This document shows, piece by piece, positions 17,943-28,116 of a DNA stretch of 62,899 nucleotides (its first letter is position 1; the number at the start of each line of letters is the position of its first letter). Source of the stretch: a virus. The stretch is from positions 1 to 62,899 of IMG/VR virus record IMGVR_UViG_3300032304_001576. One strand, given 5' to 3'. The position numbers and the translations under genes were made by a program. The notes beneath the pieces were generated by a model, which was not told the DNA's origin, did not search any database, and saw nothing but the letters and a program-made list of their open reading frames with translations.

Positions 17943-20900
17943 GTGTCCTATAGCCAACTTATTTTGCGCGACTCAGCCGAAATTGTATGGCCCCTGGATG
18001 ATATAACCGAATCATCTTCTGTATCAAAGCCAATCAATTTTTTCACAGATAATGAGAATGCATACAGCGCATCAATTAATATAGCCTCTACTAATATAGT
18101 AAAGAACCCTATGGTTTTTGGCGGTGGAACCTTACTAGAGTTTACTAGTTCCGCAGTAGGCCTATCGATTCCTGCCATGGACAGATTCTCTGAGTATTAT
18201 GACAATAGAGACTCTACTATATCTTTATGGTTTCAAACTAATTCATTACCTACAGAAGAATATACTATTTTTAAAAAACGTGGGTATGAAAATATTGGTC
18301 TATTCATTAAAAATAATTATTTAATATTTAGATACGGGACAAGTGCTAGTTACAATGAATTGTCCGTAGACTTTGTAAATGTTAAAGAACCTCATCACAT
18401 AGTACTATCTAGAAATAGATCTGGGCTAGTAATGGTTCTAGACGGAGTTTCATACTCTAGCAAAGACGGTGAAAGTATAAGGCTAGAGAAAGACGCATCT
18501 CATGCAAACAATAACTACATAGATTTTTATGGACCACCAAATGGTTCATGGAATATAGACGCCCCCTCATTCTATCCAAACATATTGAATACTAATGTTG
18601 CTAAAAGACATTATGTTTATGGTCTTGGAAAGAGTGTTCCAGAAAAAACTTTTTATTCTCGCGGTGGCAGCCTTTACAACTTTACAACAATATATACAGA
18701 AAGACTTAGTGATATTAATTGGGACTACCCAGATGAGTGGAAGATTACAGAATTAGTAGATTTAAATAATGATGAGTTTGGATTAGGTCCAGTAAAATTT
18801 ACAGGTCCGCATACATACTCATTTGATAACAATATTGATACATCTTCTAATAAATATAAGTTTAGTTCAAGTGTTGCCAATACTGAGGCTTCATACATAG
18901 AAATAAATAAACTATTTTCTAAATTAGATTCTGGACAGTACCCGTTTTTTGTTAAATTTAAATTAGACGGAGAACTTCCAGCAAAATATTTATCTCAAAG
19001 ATTAATATCAATAGGTCGTATTGCTAATGAAGAAGTTCTAAAATTTGATTTATACAATAATAACGGAACGTATCAGGTAAAAGTATCGGCAATTAATTCA
19101 TCATCTGTAGCATTCAATATATCAAACGTATCCGCTAGTTTGAGTTTCTATGTAGGTATGAAGTTTGACGGAGCCACTAGTTTATACTTTGCCCAGTCAG
19201 GTAGTGCTATACAAACAGCATCATTCAACTATACTTCTGCTAGTTCAACAGGCCTAGACCCACTTCTTCCTTATCTACCTTGGACGTATGAGACATTACT
19301 AAGAATTGGTAGTTCTTTAAATTATGATGAGACTAGTTTTAATAACAATGTTTACGGGGTAGAGCAGTATTTAGGATCAGTACAAAGATTTTTAGTTGCA
19401 CAAACAGATTTTTCAGCGTCATCAAATTATTCTTATATAGAAAACTATGATAAACCAAGGTATGAGTTTAACTATGATTCCAGTATAAATAGATTTAAGG
19501 TTAAAACATATGGTCATGGAAGTTTTAACTTACACACTATAAATTTTTCAGAATACATAAGTGATACCAATCAAAGAATTGGTGCAAACTACATTGCAAT
19601 AGGTTATCCATTTACAGAATCTTCATCATTCGTAAACTTCTACGCTACGCTAATGTCATATAGTGGTAGCGTTATTAATCCACAAACTATGCTATCTGAA
19701 AACAACTACCTAAACTTTCTCAATAACGTTGACCTGTCTGACAAATATTTAAAGATAGACTTTGAAATATATTCGGACGATTCACTTTACTACCCACCAA
19801 GAGTAAAATACTTTAAGATGCAGACATTTAAAACTACAAATAACTCTGTAGTTTTAAAGGACGACGCTGGACCTAGTTATACTTTGTATCCTTCAGCATC
19901 ATCGGTGTATCTTCCAGAAATAAGATATACCCCAAGCATTTTTATGACAGAAGATTCTGGTATTAAAATAACAAGAACCTACGCAGATTTTACTGAAAAT
20001 ATTTTGCCAAAGCCACTCAACCCTTTGACAATAAATGGCCTTAAATTATGGCTAGACTCTAGGTTTATAAATGGATTGAATAAAATTAATCCTAATGATG
20101 ACACAAGATTAACTTCGTGGAAAGATTTATCAAATAACAATAATAACGCGATTCAGACAACATCCTCAGTAGCACCAGTTTTTAGAACACAGTCGTTAAA
20201 CTTGTTAAGAATGAACCAGTTGGATGGCGGAGAGGGTGATGACACCTCATTTATTATTCCAACTAATTCAACGATATCAACAAACGTTGAGGGGGCTATT
20301 TCTGGAACGAGAGGAATACAGGTAATTCCAAGCGGCAGTTCAACAAACTCCTATATTGATGTAAGTTTTAATACTGCTTCTATTACTGTATTTCCCTCGC
20401 AATCATATTCTGTAGTTGGAAGTATAAAAATGTTTAAGCCTCAAACGGCATCTTCCCTGCATCAGAATGCAAGAAAAATAATGGTATATACAACAGACGG
20501 AGTTACTGAAACTTTATCGGCATCTTCTATTGCTGCAAATAATTCTGCCAGCGTTTATTCATTATCAGCAGTATTTACTACCACCGCATCCACAGTATCT
20601 GCAAGAATATTGTTTTATAACGGCTCCTATGATGCAAGCGATAGTGTTTATTGGGATAACTTAGGTTTATATCCAGTAACCGCATCAAGTTCTCAGTATC
20701 AATGGGTTCAACCTTTGACCCTAAGAGATAACCCAGTTGTAAAATTTGATGGGTATAAAACATTTTTACAGTCATCTGCCTCTATAAGCCAGCCTTATAC
20801 ACTATATGTTGTTGGAAGGACTTTCAATAAATCAGTAATTTTAGGAAACTCTTCTTCTGCATTATTGTATTCTAAGGATGGATACTACTACTTTAACTCT

Positions 20901-21185
20901 GGTAGCGCCGCTCAAATGAGTCCAATAAATAAAGAGTTTAATATCTACACAGTAACTGTTAATTCTGGTAGTGCAAGATTTTATCTGAATGGACAATCAG
21001 AGGGTCTTAAATACTCTGGATTTAATAATTTTAATAATTTAAATATAGGTAAAGGTATCATTCCTGGAGAAGCAGTATCCTATTTGTCAGGAGATGTATG
21101 CTCTGTCCTGCTATTTGAAAATGAACATAATTCTAACACTAGGGAAACTATAGAAAATTGGCTTCTAGAGTCATTTAACATTTAG
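17943..21185 (+). CDS. large virion protein with LamG-like lectin domains
   Basis: 1080 aa from GTG with GGAGGATAG upstream. Residues about 50-165 show a LamG/concanavalin-like jellyroll (STISLWFQTN, HHIVLSRN, GLVMVLDGVSY), and a second occurs near residues 690-1075 (GLKLWLDSRFINGL, DNPVVKFDGYK, ARFYLNGQSEGLKY). Such domains bind glycans. It is likely a tail-tip or fibre protein that contacts the host cell wall. Confidence 0.75.
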   Translation: MSYSQLILRDSAEIVWPLDDITESSSVSKPINFFTDNENAYSASINIASTNIVKNPMVFGGGTLLEFTSSAVGLSIPAMDRFSEYYDNRDSTISLWFQTNSLPTEEYTIFKKRGYENIGLFIKNNYLIFRYGTSASYNELSVDFVNVKEPHHIVLSRNRSGLVMVLDGVSYSSKDGESIRLEKDASHANNNYIDFYGPPNGSWNIDAPSFYPNILNTNVAKRHYVYGLGKSVPEKTFYSRGGSLYNFTTIYTERLSDINWDYPDEWKITELVDLNNDEFGLGPVKFTGPHTYSFDNNIDTSSNKYKFSSSVANTEASYIEINKLFSKLDSGQYPFFVKFKLDGELPAKYLSQRLISIGRIANEEVLKFDLYNNNGTYQVKVSAINSSSVAFNISNVSASLSFYVGMKFDGATSLYFAQSGSAIQTASFNYTSASSTGLDPLLPYLPWTYETLLRIGSSLNYDETSFNNNVYGVEQYLGSVQRFLVAQTDFSASSNYSYIENYDKPRYEFNYDSSINRFKVKTYGHGSFNLHTINFSEYISDTNQRIGANYIAIGYPFTESSSFVNFYATLMSYSGSVINPQTMLSENNYLNFLNNVDLSDKYLKIDFEIYSDDSLYYPPRVKYFKMQTFKTTNNSVVLKDDAGPSYTLYPSASSVYLPEIRYTPSIFMTEDSGIKITRTYADFTENILPKPLNPLTINGLKLWLDSRFINGLNKINPNDDTRLTSWKDLSNNNNNAIQTTSSVAPVFRTQSLNLLRMNQLDGGEGDDTSFIIPTNSTISTNVEGAISGTRGIQVIPSGSSTNSYIDVSFNTASITVFPSQSYSVVGSIKMFKPQTASSLHQNARKIMVYTTDGVTETLSASSIAANNSASVYSLSAVFTTTASTVSARILFYNGSYDASDSVYWDNLGLYPVTASSSQYQWVQPLTLRDNPVVKFDGYKTFLQSSASISQPYTLYVVGRTFNKSVILGNSSSALLYSKDGYYYFNSGSAAQMSPINKEFNIYTVTVNSGSARFYLNGQSEGLKYSGFNNFNNLNIGKGIIPGEAVSYLSGDVCSVLLFENEHNSNTRETIENWLLESFNI

Positions 21186-21192
21186 TTAGATA

Positions 21193-21198
21193 TATAAT
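21193..21198 (+). promoter_or_regulatory. TATAAT, leaderless late promoter candidate
   Basis: GATATATAAT with TATAAT ending 6 nt before the ATG at 21205 and no ribosome-binding site. No convincing -35. Similar TATAAT boxes occur at 21685, 24950 and 38893. Confidence 0.5.
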
Positions 21199-21204
21199 TG
21201 ATTC

Positions 21205-21681
21205 ATGACTATTCCTCCAATTAGATCTCATGGTGACTCCGGCCATTTACAAGACCATAATGATTTAAGAAATACTTTAAATACACATGATGGCTATTTG
21301 GATCAATCAGTCACTACCAGCAGTTCCCCCACATTTCAGGCACTCCTTTATGCTCACGCCCAAAGTAAATCATCCACTATTAATATAACCACTAACCTCA
21401 CCACCACCATCGATTCATTCCCAGTATCTTCTTATAGAAGCGCGGAATATAATATACAACTTGTTCAAGGAACAAAGTATACTACTGTAAAGGCTGTAGT
21501 CGTACATAATGGTACAGATGCAGGTATATGTGAGTACGGAAAAATAGAGTTAGGTGGGGGAATAAATTACACCCTGTCCGCTGACATTATTAACTCAAAC
21601 GCCGTTCTTAGGATAGTGGTGCCAAACGGAGATGTTAGCCCTCTCACCGTCAAGATTTACAAAATTATGATAAACATATAG
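21205..21681 (+). CDS. fibre-associated protein, 158 aa
   Basis: N-terminal GDSGHLQDHNDLRNTLNTHD, a pattern seen in small actinophage virion proteins. The C-terminal ~100 residues (TTIDSFPVSSYRSAEYNIQL...VKIYKI) are a diverged copy of the C-terminal domain of the next fibre gene, so this is a spare or alternative tip domain. Predicted leaderless. Confidence 0.7.
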   Translation: MTIPPIRSHGDSGHLQDHNDLRNTLNTHDGYLDQSVTTSSSPTFQALLYAHAQSKSSTINITTNLTTTIDSFPVSSYRSAEYNIQLVQGTKYTTVKAVVVHNGTDAGICEYGKIELGGGINYTLSADIINSNAVLRIVVPNGDVSPLTVKIYKIMINI

Positions 21682-21724
21682 TGATATAATCTAGTAGAAA
21701 TATAAATTTTTTTGTGAGGTGCCC

Positions 21725-23413
21725 ATGGCTACTGTAAATAAAGACTTTGTTGTAAAGAATGGCGTTATTGCTGGCGATAACGTTCAGGGGGTTCAATTAG
21801 TATCAACTACTTCTTCTTCACCCCCATTAACTGTTACATCATCAGTAAACGTATCTAACCTGAATGCTGACCTTCTTGACGGTCAACACGGATCGCACTA
21901 CCTTGATTTTACTAATGCGACAAATATTCCAGATCCCACAATTGGTATTTATTTAGACGGATCAGTTTCTGGTTCTGGGGTAGCAACTTTAACTAATCTA
22001 TCAAGTGCGTCAATTACTCTTTTTAACACAATAGTTAATGCAGACAGCGTGACTCTTGGGGTAGAAACTACTGGTAATTATGTTGCCAACCTTGTTGCAG
22101 GAACTGGTGTTACCGTAAGTGCATCTGCTGGTGAATCAGCAAGTCCAACAATTTCTATTGGTCAAAATGTTAGCACCTCATCAAACGTATCTTTTAATAC
22201 TATTACTTCTACCACTACTGCTAGCGCACCATTTACAGTATCTTCATCTGTTCAAGTAAACAACCTGAATGTTGAATACCTAGGTGGCTACACCTTAGCG
22301 CAAGTTCTATCCGGCGGCGGAGTTCAGTCAGTTATTGGTACAGCAAACGAAATTGAAGTTTCTGCATCAACAGGTGCAATTCAAATTGGTCTTCCAAACA
22401 ATGTTAACGTCGGCGGGTCACTTACAGTAGGAGAAAATCTTATTGTAACAGGCTCAGTAGTTACCATTAATAGCACCGTTGTCACCATTGATGACCCAAT
22501 CTTTACATTAGGAGGAGACACCGCTCCTAGCGTAGATGACAATAAGGATCGCGGTATTGAATTTAGATACCACAATGGATCATCTGCTAAAGTTGGCTTC
22601 TTTGGTTATGATGATTCTACTGGCAAGTTTACTTTTATTCCAGATGCTACGAATACATCTGAAGTATTTAGCGGAACTAAAGGAACAATTGATGCCAGTA
22701 TTGAATGGGCAGATGTTCTTAGCAAGCCAGACCCCACAGTTACATTAACTGGTGATGTTTCAGGTTCTGGGACACTTACAGATCTTGGTTCTGCATCAAT
22801 TTCTGTCACAGTAGAAAAAGACTTCTCCCTCACATTCACAGGTGATGTTACTGGATCTGGAACTGTTAATAATCTTGGCAGCGCAAGCATTTCTCTTACC
22901 GTTGCAGCAAATTCTGTTGCTTTAGGTTCAGATACAACAGGAGATTATGTTGCTGGAGTTTATGGTACTGCTAATCAAGTCCTTGTTTCTGGTACTGGTG
23001 AATCAGCATCTGTTACCTTAAGCCTTCCACAGGATATTGCAACTACATCAACTCCCACATTTGCTGGTGTAGCGCTATCAAATGCAGCGGTAACAAGTTC
23101 AAGTGTTACGGTTACAGCGAATAATACTGCTACTACTATAGACTCATTTGCAGTATCAACATTCACAACTGCTGAATATATCATTCAGGCCAAGCAAAGC
23201 ACTAAGATGACCTCCACAAAGATTCTTGTTATGTGGGATGGAACTAATGCTTATGTATCTGAATATGCTGTAGTGGATAGTTCTGCTGGTGCAGCCAATG
23301 TTGACTTTACCGCAACAGAATCTGGTGGTACACTTTCAGTTACCGCTTCATCTCCAGACGCTGCATCTACTAACGTAGTAATTAAAGCAGTTAGAACAAG
23401 CCTAGAAGCATAA
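21725..23413 (+). CDS. tail fibre protein with DLLDGQH and SGDVSGSG repeats
   Basis: 563 aa from ATG 21725 (GAGGTG upstream). Starts MATVNKDFVVKNGVIAGDNV, then LDGQHGSHYLDF, repeats of G-D-V-S/T-G-S-G-T-x-x-N/D-L-G-S-A-S-I, and the C-terminal domain shared with the gene at 21205. Such repeats build trimeric fibre shafts. Paralogous at its N-terminus to the next gene. Confidence 0.8.
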   Translation: MATVNKDFVVKNGVIAGDNVQGVQLVSTTSSSPPLTVTSSVNVSNLNADLLDGQHGSHYLDFTNATNIPDPTIGIYLDGSVSGSGVATLTNLSSASITLFNTIVNADSVTLGVETTGNYVANLVAGTGVTVSASAGESASPTISIGQNVSTSSNVSFNTITSTTTASAPFTVSSSVQVNNLNVEYLGGYTLAQVLSGGGVQSVIGTANEIEVSASTGAIQIGLPNNVNVGGSLTVGENLIVTGSVVTINSTVVTIDDPIFTLGGDTAPSVDDNKDRGIEFRYHNGSSAKVGFFGYDDSTGKFTFIPDATNTSEVFSGTKGTIDASIEWADVLSKPDPTVTLTGDVSGSGTLTDLGSASISVTVEKDFSLTFTGDVTGSGTVNNLGSASISLTVAANSVALGSDTTGDYVAGVYGTANQVLVSGTGESASVTLSLPQDIATTSTPTFAGVALSNAAVTSSSVTVTANNTATTIDSFAVSTFTTAEYIIQAKQSTKMTSTKILVMWDGTNAYVSEYAVVDSSAGAANVDFTATESGGTLSVTASSPDAASTNVVIKAVRTSLEA

Positions 23414-23440
23414 ATTTAAAGACTAGGGGGATAGGGAACC

Positions 23441-24940
23441 TTGGCCAGTATTGATAAAGATTTTAAGGTAAAGAACGGCCTTATTGTAGGCGACTCCACT
23501 AACCTTGTCAATTACACCTCATCGTCCCCATCAAATCCCTTTCTTGGTCAACTTTGGATTAGTGCAAGTAGCCTATATGCATGGTCTTCAGCGTCTACAT
23601 GGGTTCTAGTTGGTGACGGCGGCGGAGGTGGATCAGCCTCTGGAACTCCATTAAATATACCTAACACCCTAGTTTCTAGAAGTGCTTCTGGAATATTTTC
23701 TATTGGCGGGATAGACCTTGATCTTTCTGGAACAGTACCTCTAGGTGTAGGTAGGTTTCAATGGAATTCTTCTTTTGGCACTCCAGAAGTTGGTTTAACT
23801 GGCGGCAACGTTACCGCTCATATTGGTCAGCATGTTCATGCCTATGTAACAAACGCTCAAGGTTCCCCTCTTGTTAAAGGTGATGTTGTTTATTTATTTG
23901 GAGCGTCAGGAGATAGAGCATCTGTTAAAAAAGCAATTAACACAGGAGAACCCACATCTGCTAAAACTTTAGGTGTGGTGGCAGAGGCAATAACAACAGG
24001 AGGCCAAGGTTATGTTACTGTATTTGGCGTTGTCGATAAACTTAACTTAAGTGCATATTCACCTGGAGATACTTTATGGCTATCTGCTTCTGCTGGTAAA
24101 TTTACTAGCGTTAAACCTTCTGCTCCAAATCATGCAGTTTTTGTTGGTGTTGTAGAAAGAGCAAATGCTGGCAACGGTCAACTTTTTGTTAATGTTCAGA
24201 ATGGCTATCAGTTAGACGAACTTCATAATGTTTCAATAATAAATGCTGCAGACAACGATATAATTTCATACAATCAATCTGCTAGTTTATGGCTTAATCA
24301 AAATCTTGCAACTGCCATTACAGAGGTTGACGGAGCGGGATCAGGAATAGATGCCGATTTACTTGATGGTCAACATGCATCATATTTTCTTAATACTTCT
24401 AGTGCAACCCAAGAAAGAACGGGAACAACAACGTTCCATGGAACCGTTAATATTAATAATTTAGTTATTACAGGAAGTGCTACAACAATTAGTTCAACAA
24501 ACTTAGCACTTACAGACTCACTTATTCAACTGGCACATGAACAATATACAACAGATGCTGTAGATATTGGTCTAGTTGGATCTTATGGCGATGTCACAAC
24601 ATCTTCTGCAAATCATTATCATGCATCCTTTGCAAGAGATGCTTCACAAAATAAATGGAAACTTCTTTCAAAAGGACCATTAGCGGTCAATAATACCATT
24701 AACTATTCAGATCCATCTGTAGAGTTTGGTGTTTTGCAGATAGCAGCACTAGAAGTTTCATCGAGCACTGTCGTAACTAATTTTAATGCTGACATGCTAG
24801 ATGGTCAACATGCAAGTTACTTTTTGGCGGCAGGAACAGCATCTGCAACTTATCTTTCTCAAGCCAATGCTTCTGCAACTTATGTTACTAAACAAGAATT
24901 TGAGAATCTAAAGATTGCAACTATAATGGGAATTTACTAA
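23441..24940 (+). CDS. tail fibre protein, paralog
   Basis: 499 aa from a TTG (MASIDKDFKVKNGLIVGDST). The N-terminus matches that of the gene at 21725; two DADLLDGQHASYFL-type repeats occur at about residues 306-319 and 447-460. The central region (GQHVHAYVTNAQGSPLVKGD) resembles a beta-rich tip module. AGGGGGATAGGG lies upstream of the start. Confidence 0.75.
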   Translation: MASIDKDFKVKNGLIVGDSTNLVNYTSSSPSNPFLGQLWISASSLYAWSSASTWVLVGDGGGGGSASGTPLNIPNTLVSRSASGIFSIGGIDLDLSGTVPLGVGRFQWNSSFGTPEVGLTGGNVTAHIGQHVHAYVTNAQGSPLVKGDVVYLFGASGDRASVKKAINTGEPTSAKTLGVVAEAITTGGQGYVTVFGVVDKLNLSAYSPGDTLWLSASAGKFTSVKPSAPNHAVFVGVVERANAGNGQLFVNVQNGYQLDELHNVSIINAADNDIISYNQSASLWLNQNLATAITEVDGAGSGIDADLLDGQHASYFLNTSSATQERTGTTTFHGTVNINNLVITGSATTISSTNLALTDSLIQLAHEQYTTDAVDIGLVGSYGDVTTSSANHYHASFARDASQNKWKLLSKGPLAVNNTINYSDPSVEFGVLQIAALEVSSSTVVTNFNADMLDGQHASYFLAAGTASATYLSQANASATYVTKQEFENLKIATIMGIY

Positions 24941-24975
24941 TATGAATGATATAATTTATAAAAAAGGAGGTTTAA

Positions 24976-25311
24976 GTGTCAACTTATAATCTTAAACAAT
25001 TAGTTCCTGCCAGACCTCTTCCTAGTTCTGCTAGTGTTTTATATACCGTTCCATCTTTAACTCAAACAGTAGTTAGACAAATAATTCTTGGAAATACCAC
25101 AGCAACAGATCTTACTGCAACTATATATTTTGTTCCAGACAGTGGATCACCATCTACGTCTAATTCAATGTTTCCAGAAATTATTATTCAAGCCAATAAT
25201 GCTGTGACAATAGATATTGCCAGCGTTTTGTCGTCTTCTTCATCAATTCACGCTAAAGCAAGTGCTTCTGCCTCTATAAATATTCATATCTCAGGAGTAG
25301 AGGTTAGTTAA
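24976..25311 (+). CDS. small beta-rich virion protein, 111 aa
   Basis: GTG start with a strong AAAAGGAGG. MSTYNLKQLVPARPLPSSAS then beta strands (RQIILGNTT, LTATIYFVPD, NAVTIDIASVL). It resembles small phage decoration or adapter proteins; exact role unknown. TATAAT at 24950-24955 may drive it and the fibre gene that follows. Confidence 0.65.
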   Translation: MSTYNLKQLVPARPLPSSASVLYTVPSLTQTVVRQIILGNTTATDLTATIYFVPDSGSPSTSNSMFPEIIIQANNAVTIDIASVLSSSSSIHAKASASASINIHISGVEVS

Positions 25312-26966
25312 TGTCTATAGAAAATATTCCAGTTACTGGGATATATAATACTCGCGGCGGAGAATCGGTATATGGACCTGGAACAGATGGAAATGTTACA
25401 ATAACAGGAACAGTCTCTTTAAATAGAGATATGTATTATAACAATCTAACTGTTCAATCTGGGGCACAACTGGATACAAATGGCTATAGGGTTTTTGTAA
25501 AAAATACTCTTAATATGTCAGACCCTACTGCAACGATAGGAAGACTTTCTAATACAACAACAACAGGAACTTTAAAAGGCGGTGCCGTAGCAGGTATCAA
25601 GGCATCTGATACTTTAGGGGGAAATGGAGGTCTAAACCCAGGAGAAAATTTTTTCGGGGAGGCCGAATTTTATAATTTTTCTCAGGCTATTGCTGGTTAT
25701 AAGTTTAATGCGGTTGCAGGAACATTAAAGTTTTTAATGGGTGGCAGCGGTGGTGCCTCTGGACCAGCAGGCGCAACAGGACAAAGTGGATCTTTTACCT
25801 CTGGAAGCCCAGGGACTTCTGGTAGCGCTGGATCTCTTGGCACCCGTCCAGGATTTACTGCATCAGTAGGGGCTCCTGGTGGACAGGGGTATCCAGGGAC
25901 TAGTGGTAGCGCAGGTTCTCCAGGAATTGGAGGCGCTGGTGGAGCAGGAGGTATAGGGGGGACTGGAGGCGCAGGCGGAGGGGTCGTAATAATATCAGCA
26001 AGATATATTACTGGATATGGAATAATTAGAGCCGATGGACTTGGAGGTCTGGCTGGCACCGCAGGATCTCCTGGATCTCCAGGTTCAAATGGATCTTCAG
26101 GGGCAAACGGAGTAGCAGGATTACCCGCACCAGACTTCTTTGAAGCAGCGTACACATATATATCACAGTATGCTTACAACTATTATTTTTCATATTCTAA
26201 TGAAGCCTATACTGTGTATGGTACAACATATAGTTATCCAGCGACTCCTACTGTTGGATATAATACCGCTTATGTCCCACCACAGTATGACCCACCTGTT
26301 CCAGCATATGGAGGAAATAGACCCACTACACTAGGAAATGAAGCAAGAGTAAATCCATTCGTTGCTTCATCTGGTGGAAATCAGATAAGAACAACTGGTG
26401 GAAATCAAAATCCTTTTGCAAGAAATCCAGCAAGACAATTCGGAGGAAACTTCAACCCTGTATCCGAACTTAGAGTAAATCCATTCGTTCCTTCATATGG
26501 TGGAAACCAGATAAGAGTAAATCCTACTACATATGGACCTGTTAACCCATTTGTCCCTGCTTATGCAGGATACTTCAAGCCAGGATATACAAATACTTAT
26601 GCATACCCATATGTGGCATATCCATTGGCAGCATATCCATTTAGCGTGTATATACCACCCTCGCCTGCGTCCAACTTTGAATTTTCACCACAACAAAATG
26701 CATTCGTTCCATCACAATTTTGGCCTGGTGGAGCAGGAGGCGCTGCTGGAATAGGTGGCGCGGGTGGAATTGGAAGCGCTGGATTACCAGGATCTCCAGG
26801 AACTTCTGGTTATGCTGGTGGTGGAGGCGTGGTGTTAGTGATTACTGAAAATAATATTACTGAAAATATAGAAATTCGTGCTGCTGCAGGCACAGGCGGC
26901 AGCGGCGCGGCAACATCAGGAACTGTTATAATTATTAAAAATGAGGCGGTAAAAAATGGCAATTAA
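25311..26966 (+). CDS. collagen/polyglycine-like fibre with Pro/Tyr-rich insert
   Basis: 551 aa. Residues 1-70 form a domain shared with the next gene (RDMYYNNLTVQSGAQLDTNG). About 144-275 is Gly-rich with G-x-y runs (GPAGATGQSG, GSPGTSGSAG, GGAGGAGGIGG), as in collagen-like or polyglycine-helix adhesins. About 276-470 is an odd Pro/Tyr/Asn low-complexity stretch with repeats of VNPFVPSYGG and YPxxAYP. A second Gly-rich block and a beta tail follow. Probable receptor-binding protein, and candidate substrate of the downstream hydroxylase and glycosyltransferases. Confidence 0.75.
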   Translation: MSIENIPVTGIYNTRGGESVYGPGTDGNVTITGTVSLNRDMYYNNLTVQSGAQLDTNGYRVFVKNTLNMSDPTATIGRLSNTTTTGTLKGGAVAGIKASDTLGGNGGLNPGENFFGEAEFYNFSQAIAGYKFNAVAGTLKFLMGGSGGASGPAGATGQSGSFTSGSPGTSGSAGSLGTRPGFTASVGAPGGQGYPGTSGSAGSPGIGGAGGAGGIGGTGGAGGGVVIISARYITGYGIIRADGLGGLAGTAGSPGSPGSNGSSGANGVAGLPAPDFFEAAYTYISQYAYNYYFSYSNEAYTVYGTTYSYPATPTVGYNTAYVPPQYDPPVPAYGGNRPTTLGNEARVNPFVASSGGNQIRTTGGNQNPFARNPARQFGGNFNPVSELRVNPFVPSYGGNQIRVNPTTYGPVNPFVPAYAGYFKPGYTNTYAYPYVAYPLAAYPFSVYIPPSPASNFEFSPQQNAFVPSQFWPGGAGGAAGIGGAGGIGSAGLPGSPGTSGYAGGGGVVLVITENNITENIEIRAAAGTGGSGAATSGTVIIIKNEAVKNGN

Positions 26967-27630
26967 AAATTATGCTGGAAATTCAGCATCTACTACTTTT
27001 ATTCCAGACCCAATTTATGGTTCTGGAAAAGATGGAAATTCTACTGCATCTGCTAATTTTTCTCTTACTAGAGATATGTATTATAATAACTTAACTATTA
27101 ACTCTGGAGTCCATCTGAATACTAATGGGTACAGAGTTTTTGTTAGGAATATTTTACTTTTTAATGGATCTACAGATCAAGATGCTAACACTAGCCTAGG
27201 TCTTAAGAATGGATCTAATTCTGTAGGGTCTTTAGGAAGAGGTTTTACTGCTTCAGTTTCAAATAGCCTTGGTGGAAATAGCGCAAGTTATAATGCATTT
27301 GGCCCATCTGCTAGTTTCGGAGGGGCAGACTACTTTGACCGACCAGAATATGCCGTAGAAGGGTATATTTTAAATGCTATACAGCAAACTCCCCTGCCTT
27401 TAAATGGTGGCGCGGGGAATTCAACTAATCCTGGTGGAGGGGTGGTAGTAGTATCAGCAAGAAGAGTCTCTGGAAGGGGGACTATTTATGCCGATGGGTT
27501 TAATAATGGAACGGCATATTTAACGGGTGGTGGAGTAGCAATATATTGTTCTAATAAAATAAAACCTTCATCAATTAATATTAATACGTTAGGATATACA
27601 AGTGGATCAGCCCTACAGTTTGTGGTATAA
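26956..27630 (+). CDS. fibre tip paralog, 224 aa
   Basis: Shares the N-terminal module of the preceding gene (GSGKDGN...LTRDMYYNNLTINSG, NTNGYRVFVRN) and the Gly-rich end motif (GGGVVVVSARRVSGRGTIYADG), but lacks the long Gly and Pro/Tyr blocks. Overlaps the previous gene by 11 bases. A minimal version of the same adhesin. Confidence 0.7.
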   Translation: MAIKNYAGNSASTTFIPDPIYGSGKDGNSTASANFSLTRDMYYNNLTINSGVHLNTNGYRVFVRNILLFNGSTDQDANTSLGLKNGSNSVGSLGRGFTASVSNSLGGNSASYNAFGPSASFGGADYFDRPEYAVEGYILNAIQQTPLPLNGGAGNSTNPGGGVVVVSARRVSGRGTIYADGFNNGTAYLTGGGVAIYCSNKIKPSSININTLGYTSGSALQFVV

Positions 27631-27633
27631 ATA

Positions 27634-28116
27634 ATGAAAGTCTATTTATATGTTCCAGAAGATTTAGATGCTTCAGAGTATCTTATAACGGCAGCACAAA
27701 ATAATATAGATCAGATAATCCACGGATCGTCTGATATATTAAAAGATCTTAAATATAATCATAATGAAGTCAGCGCAATAAATGTTCCAGAATTTTGCGG
27801 AGTCTGGATGGAGTCAGTAGTGTTCCCTACTGATACAGATGTACCTCTAGTTTTTATTGATGAGTGGAGTAATGAAAAAGGGTATAGTAAAATAACTGCT
27901 GTAATAGATGAAATAGATTTAGAAAATCCAAAAAAACACTCAACAATAGAAGAAGTTGAGTTAAACTATGATGATAAAAATTCATACTATTATAAATTTA
28001 GTTTTAAAAACATTGGTGAATATAGAATTAATTTAATGGCAGAATTTTTAGACGGGGAAAAAACTTTAATAGAGAGTAAAGACATTATTGTATTTAGAGG
28101 TAAAAATGGAAATTGA
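27634..28116 (+). CDS. hypothetical protein, 160 aa
   Basis: MKVYLYVPEDLDASEYLITA, acidic, with beta-strand patterning in the second half (YKFSFKNIGEYRINLMAEFLDG) like an Ig-type fold. First gene of the probable modification cassette; it may instead belong to the fibre set. No family recognised. Confidence 0.65.
   Translation: MKVYLYVPEDLDASEYLITAAQNNIDQIIHGSSDILKDLKYNHNEVSAINVPEFCGVWMESVVFPTDTDVPLVFIDEWSNEKGYSKITAVIDEIDLENPKKHSTIEEVELNYDDKNSYYYKFSFKNIGEYRINLMAEFLDGEKTLIESKDIIVFRGKNGN

Noticed and set aside
26350-26570. Short direct DNA repeats that could suggest a CRISPR array
   Set aside because: They are in frame, of uneven length and code for a VNPFVPSYGG-type protein repeat.
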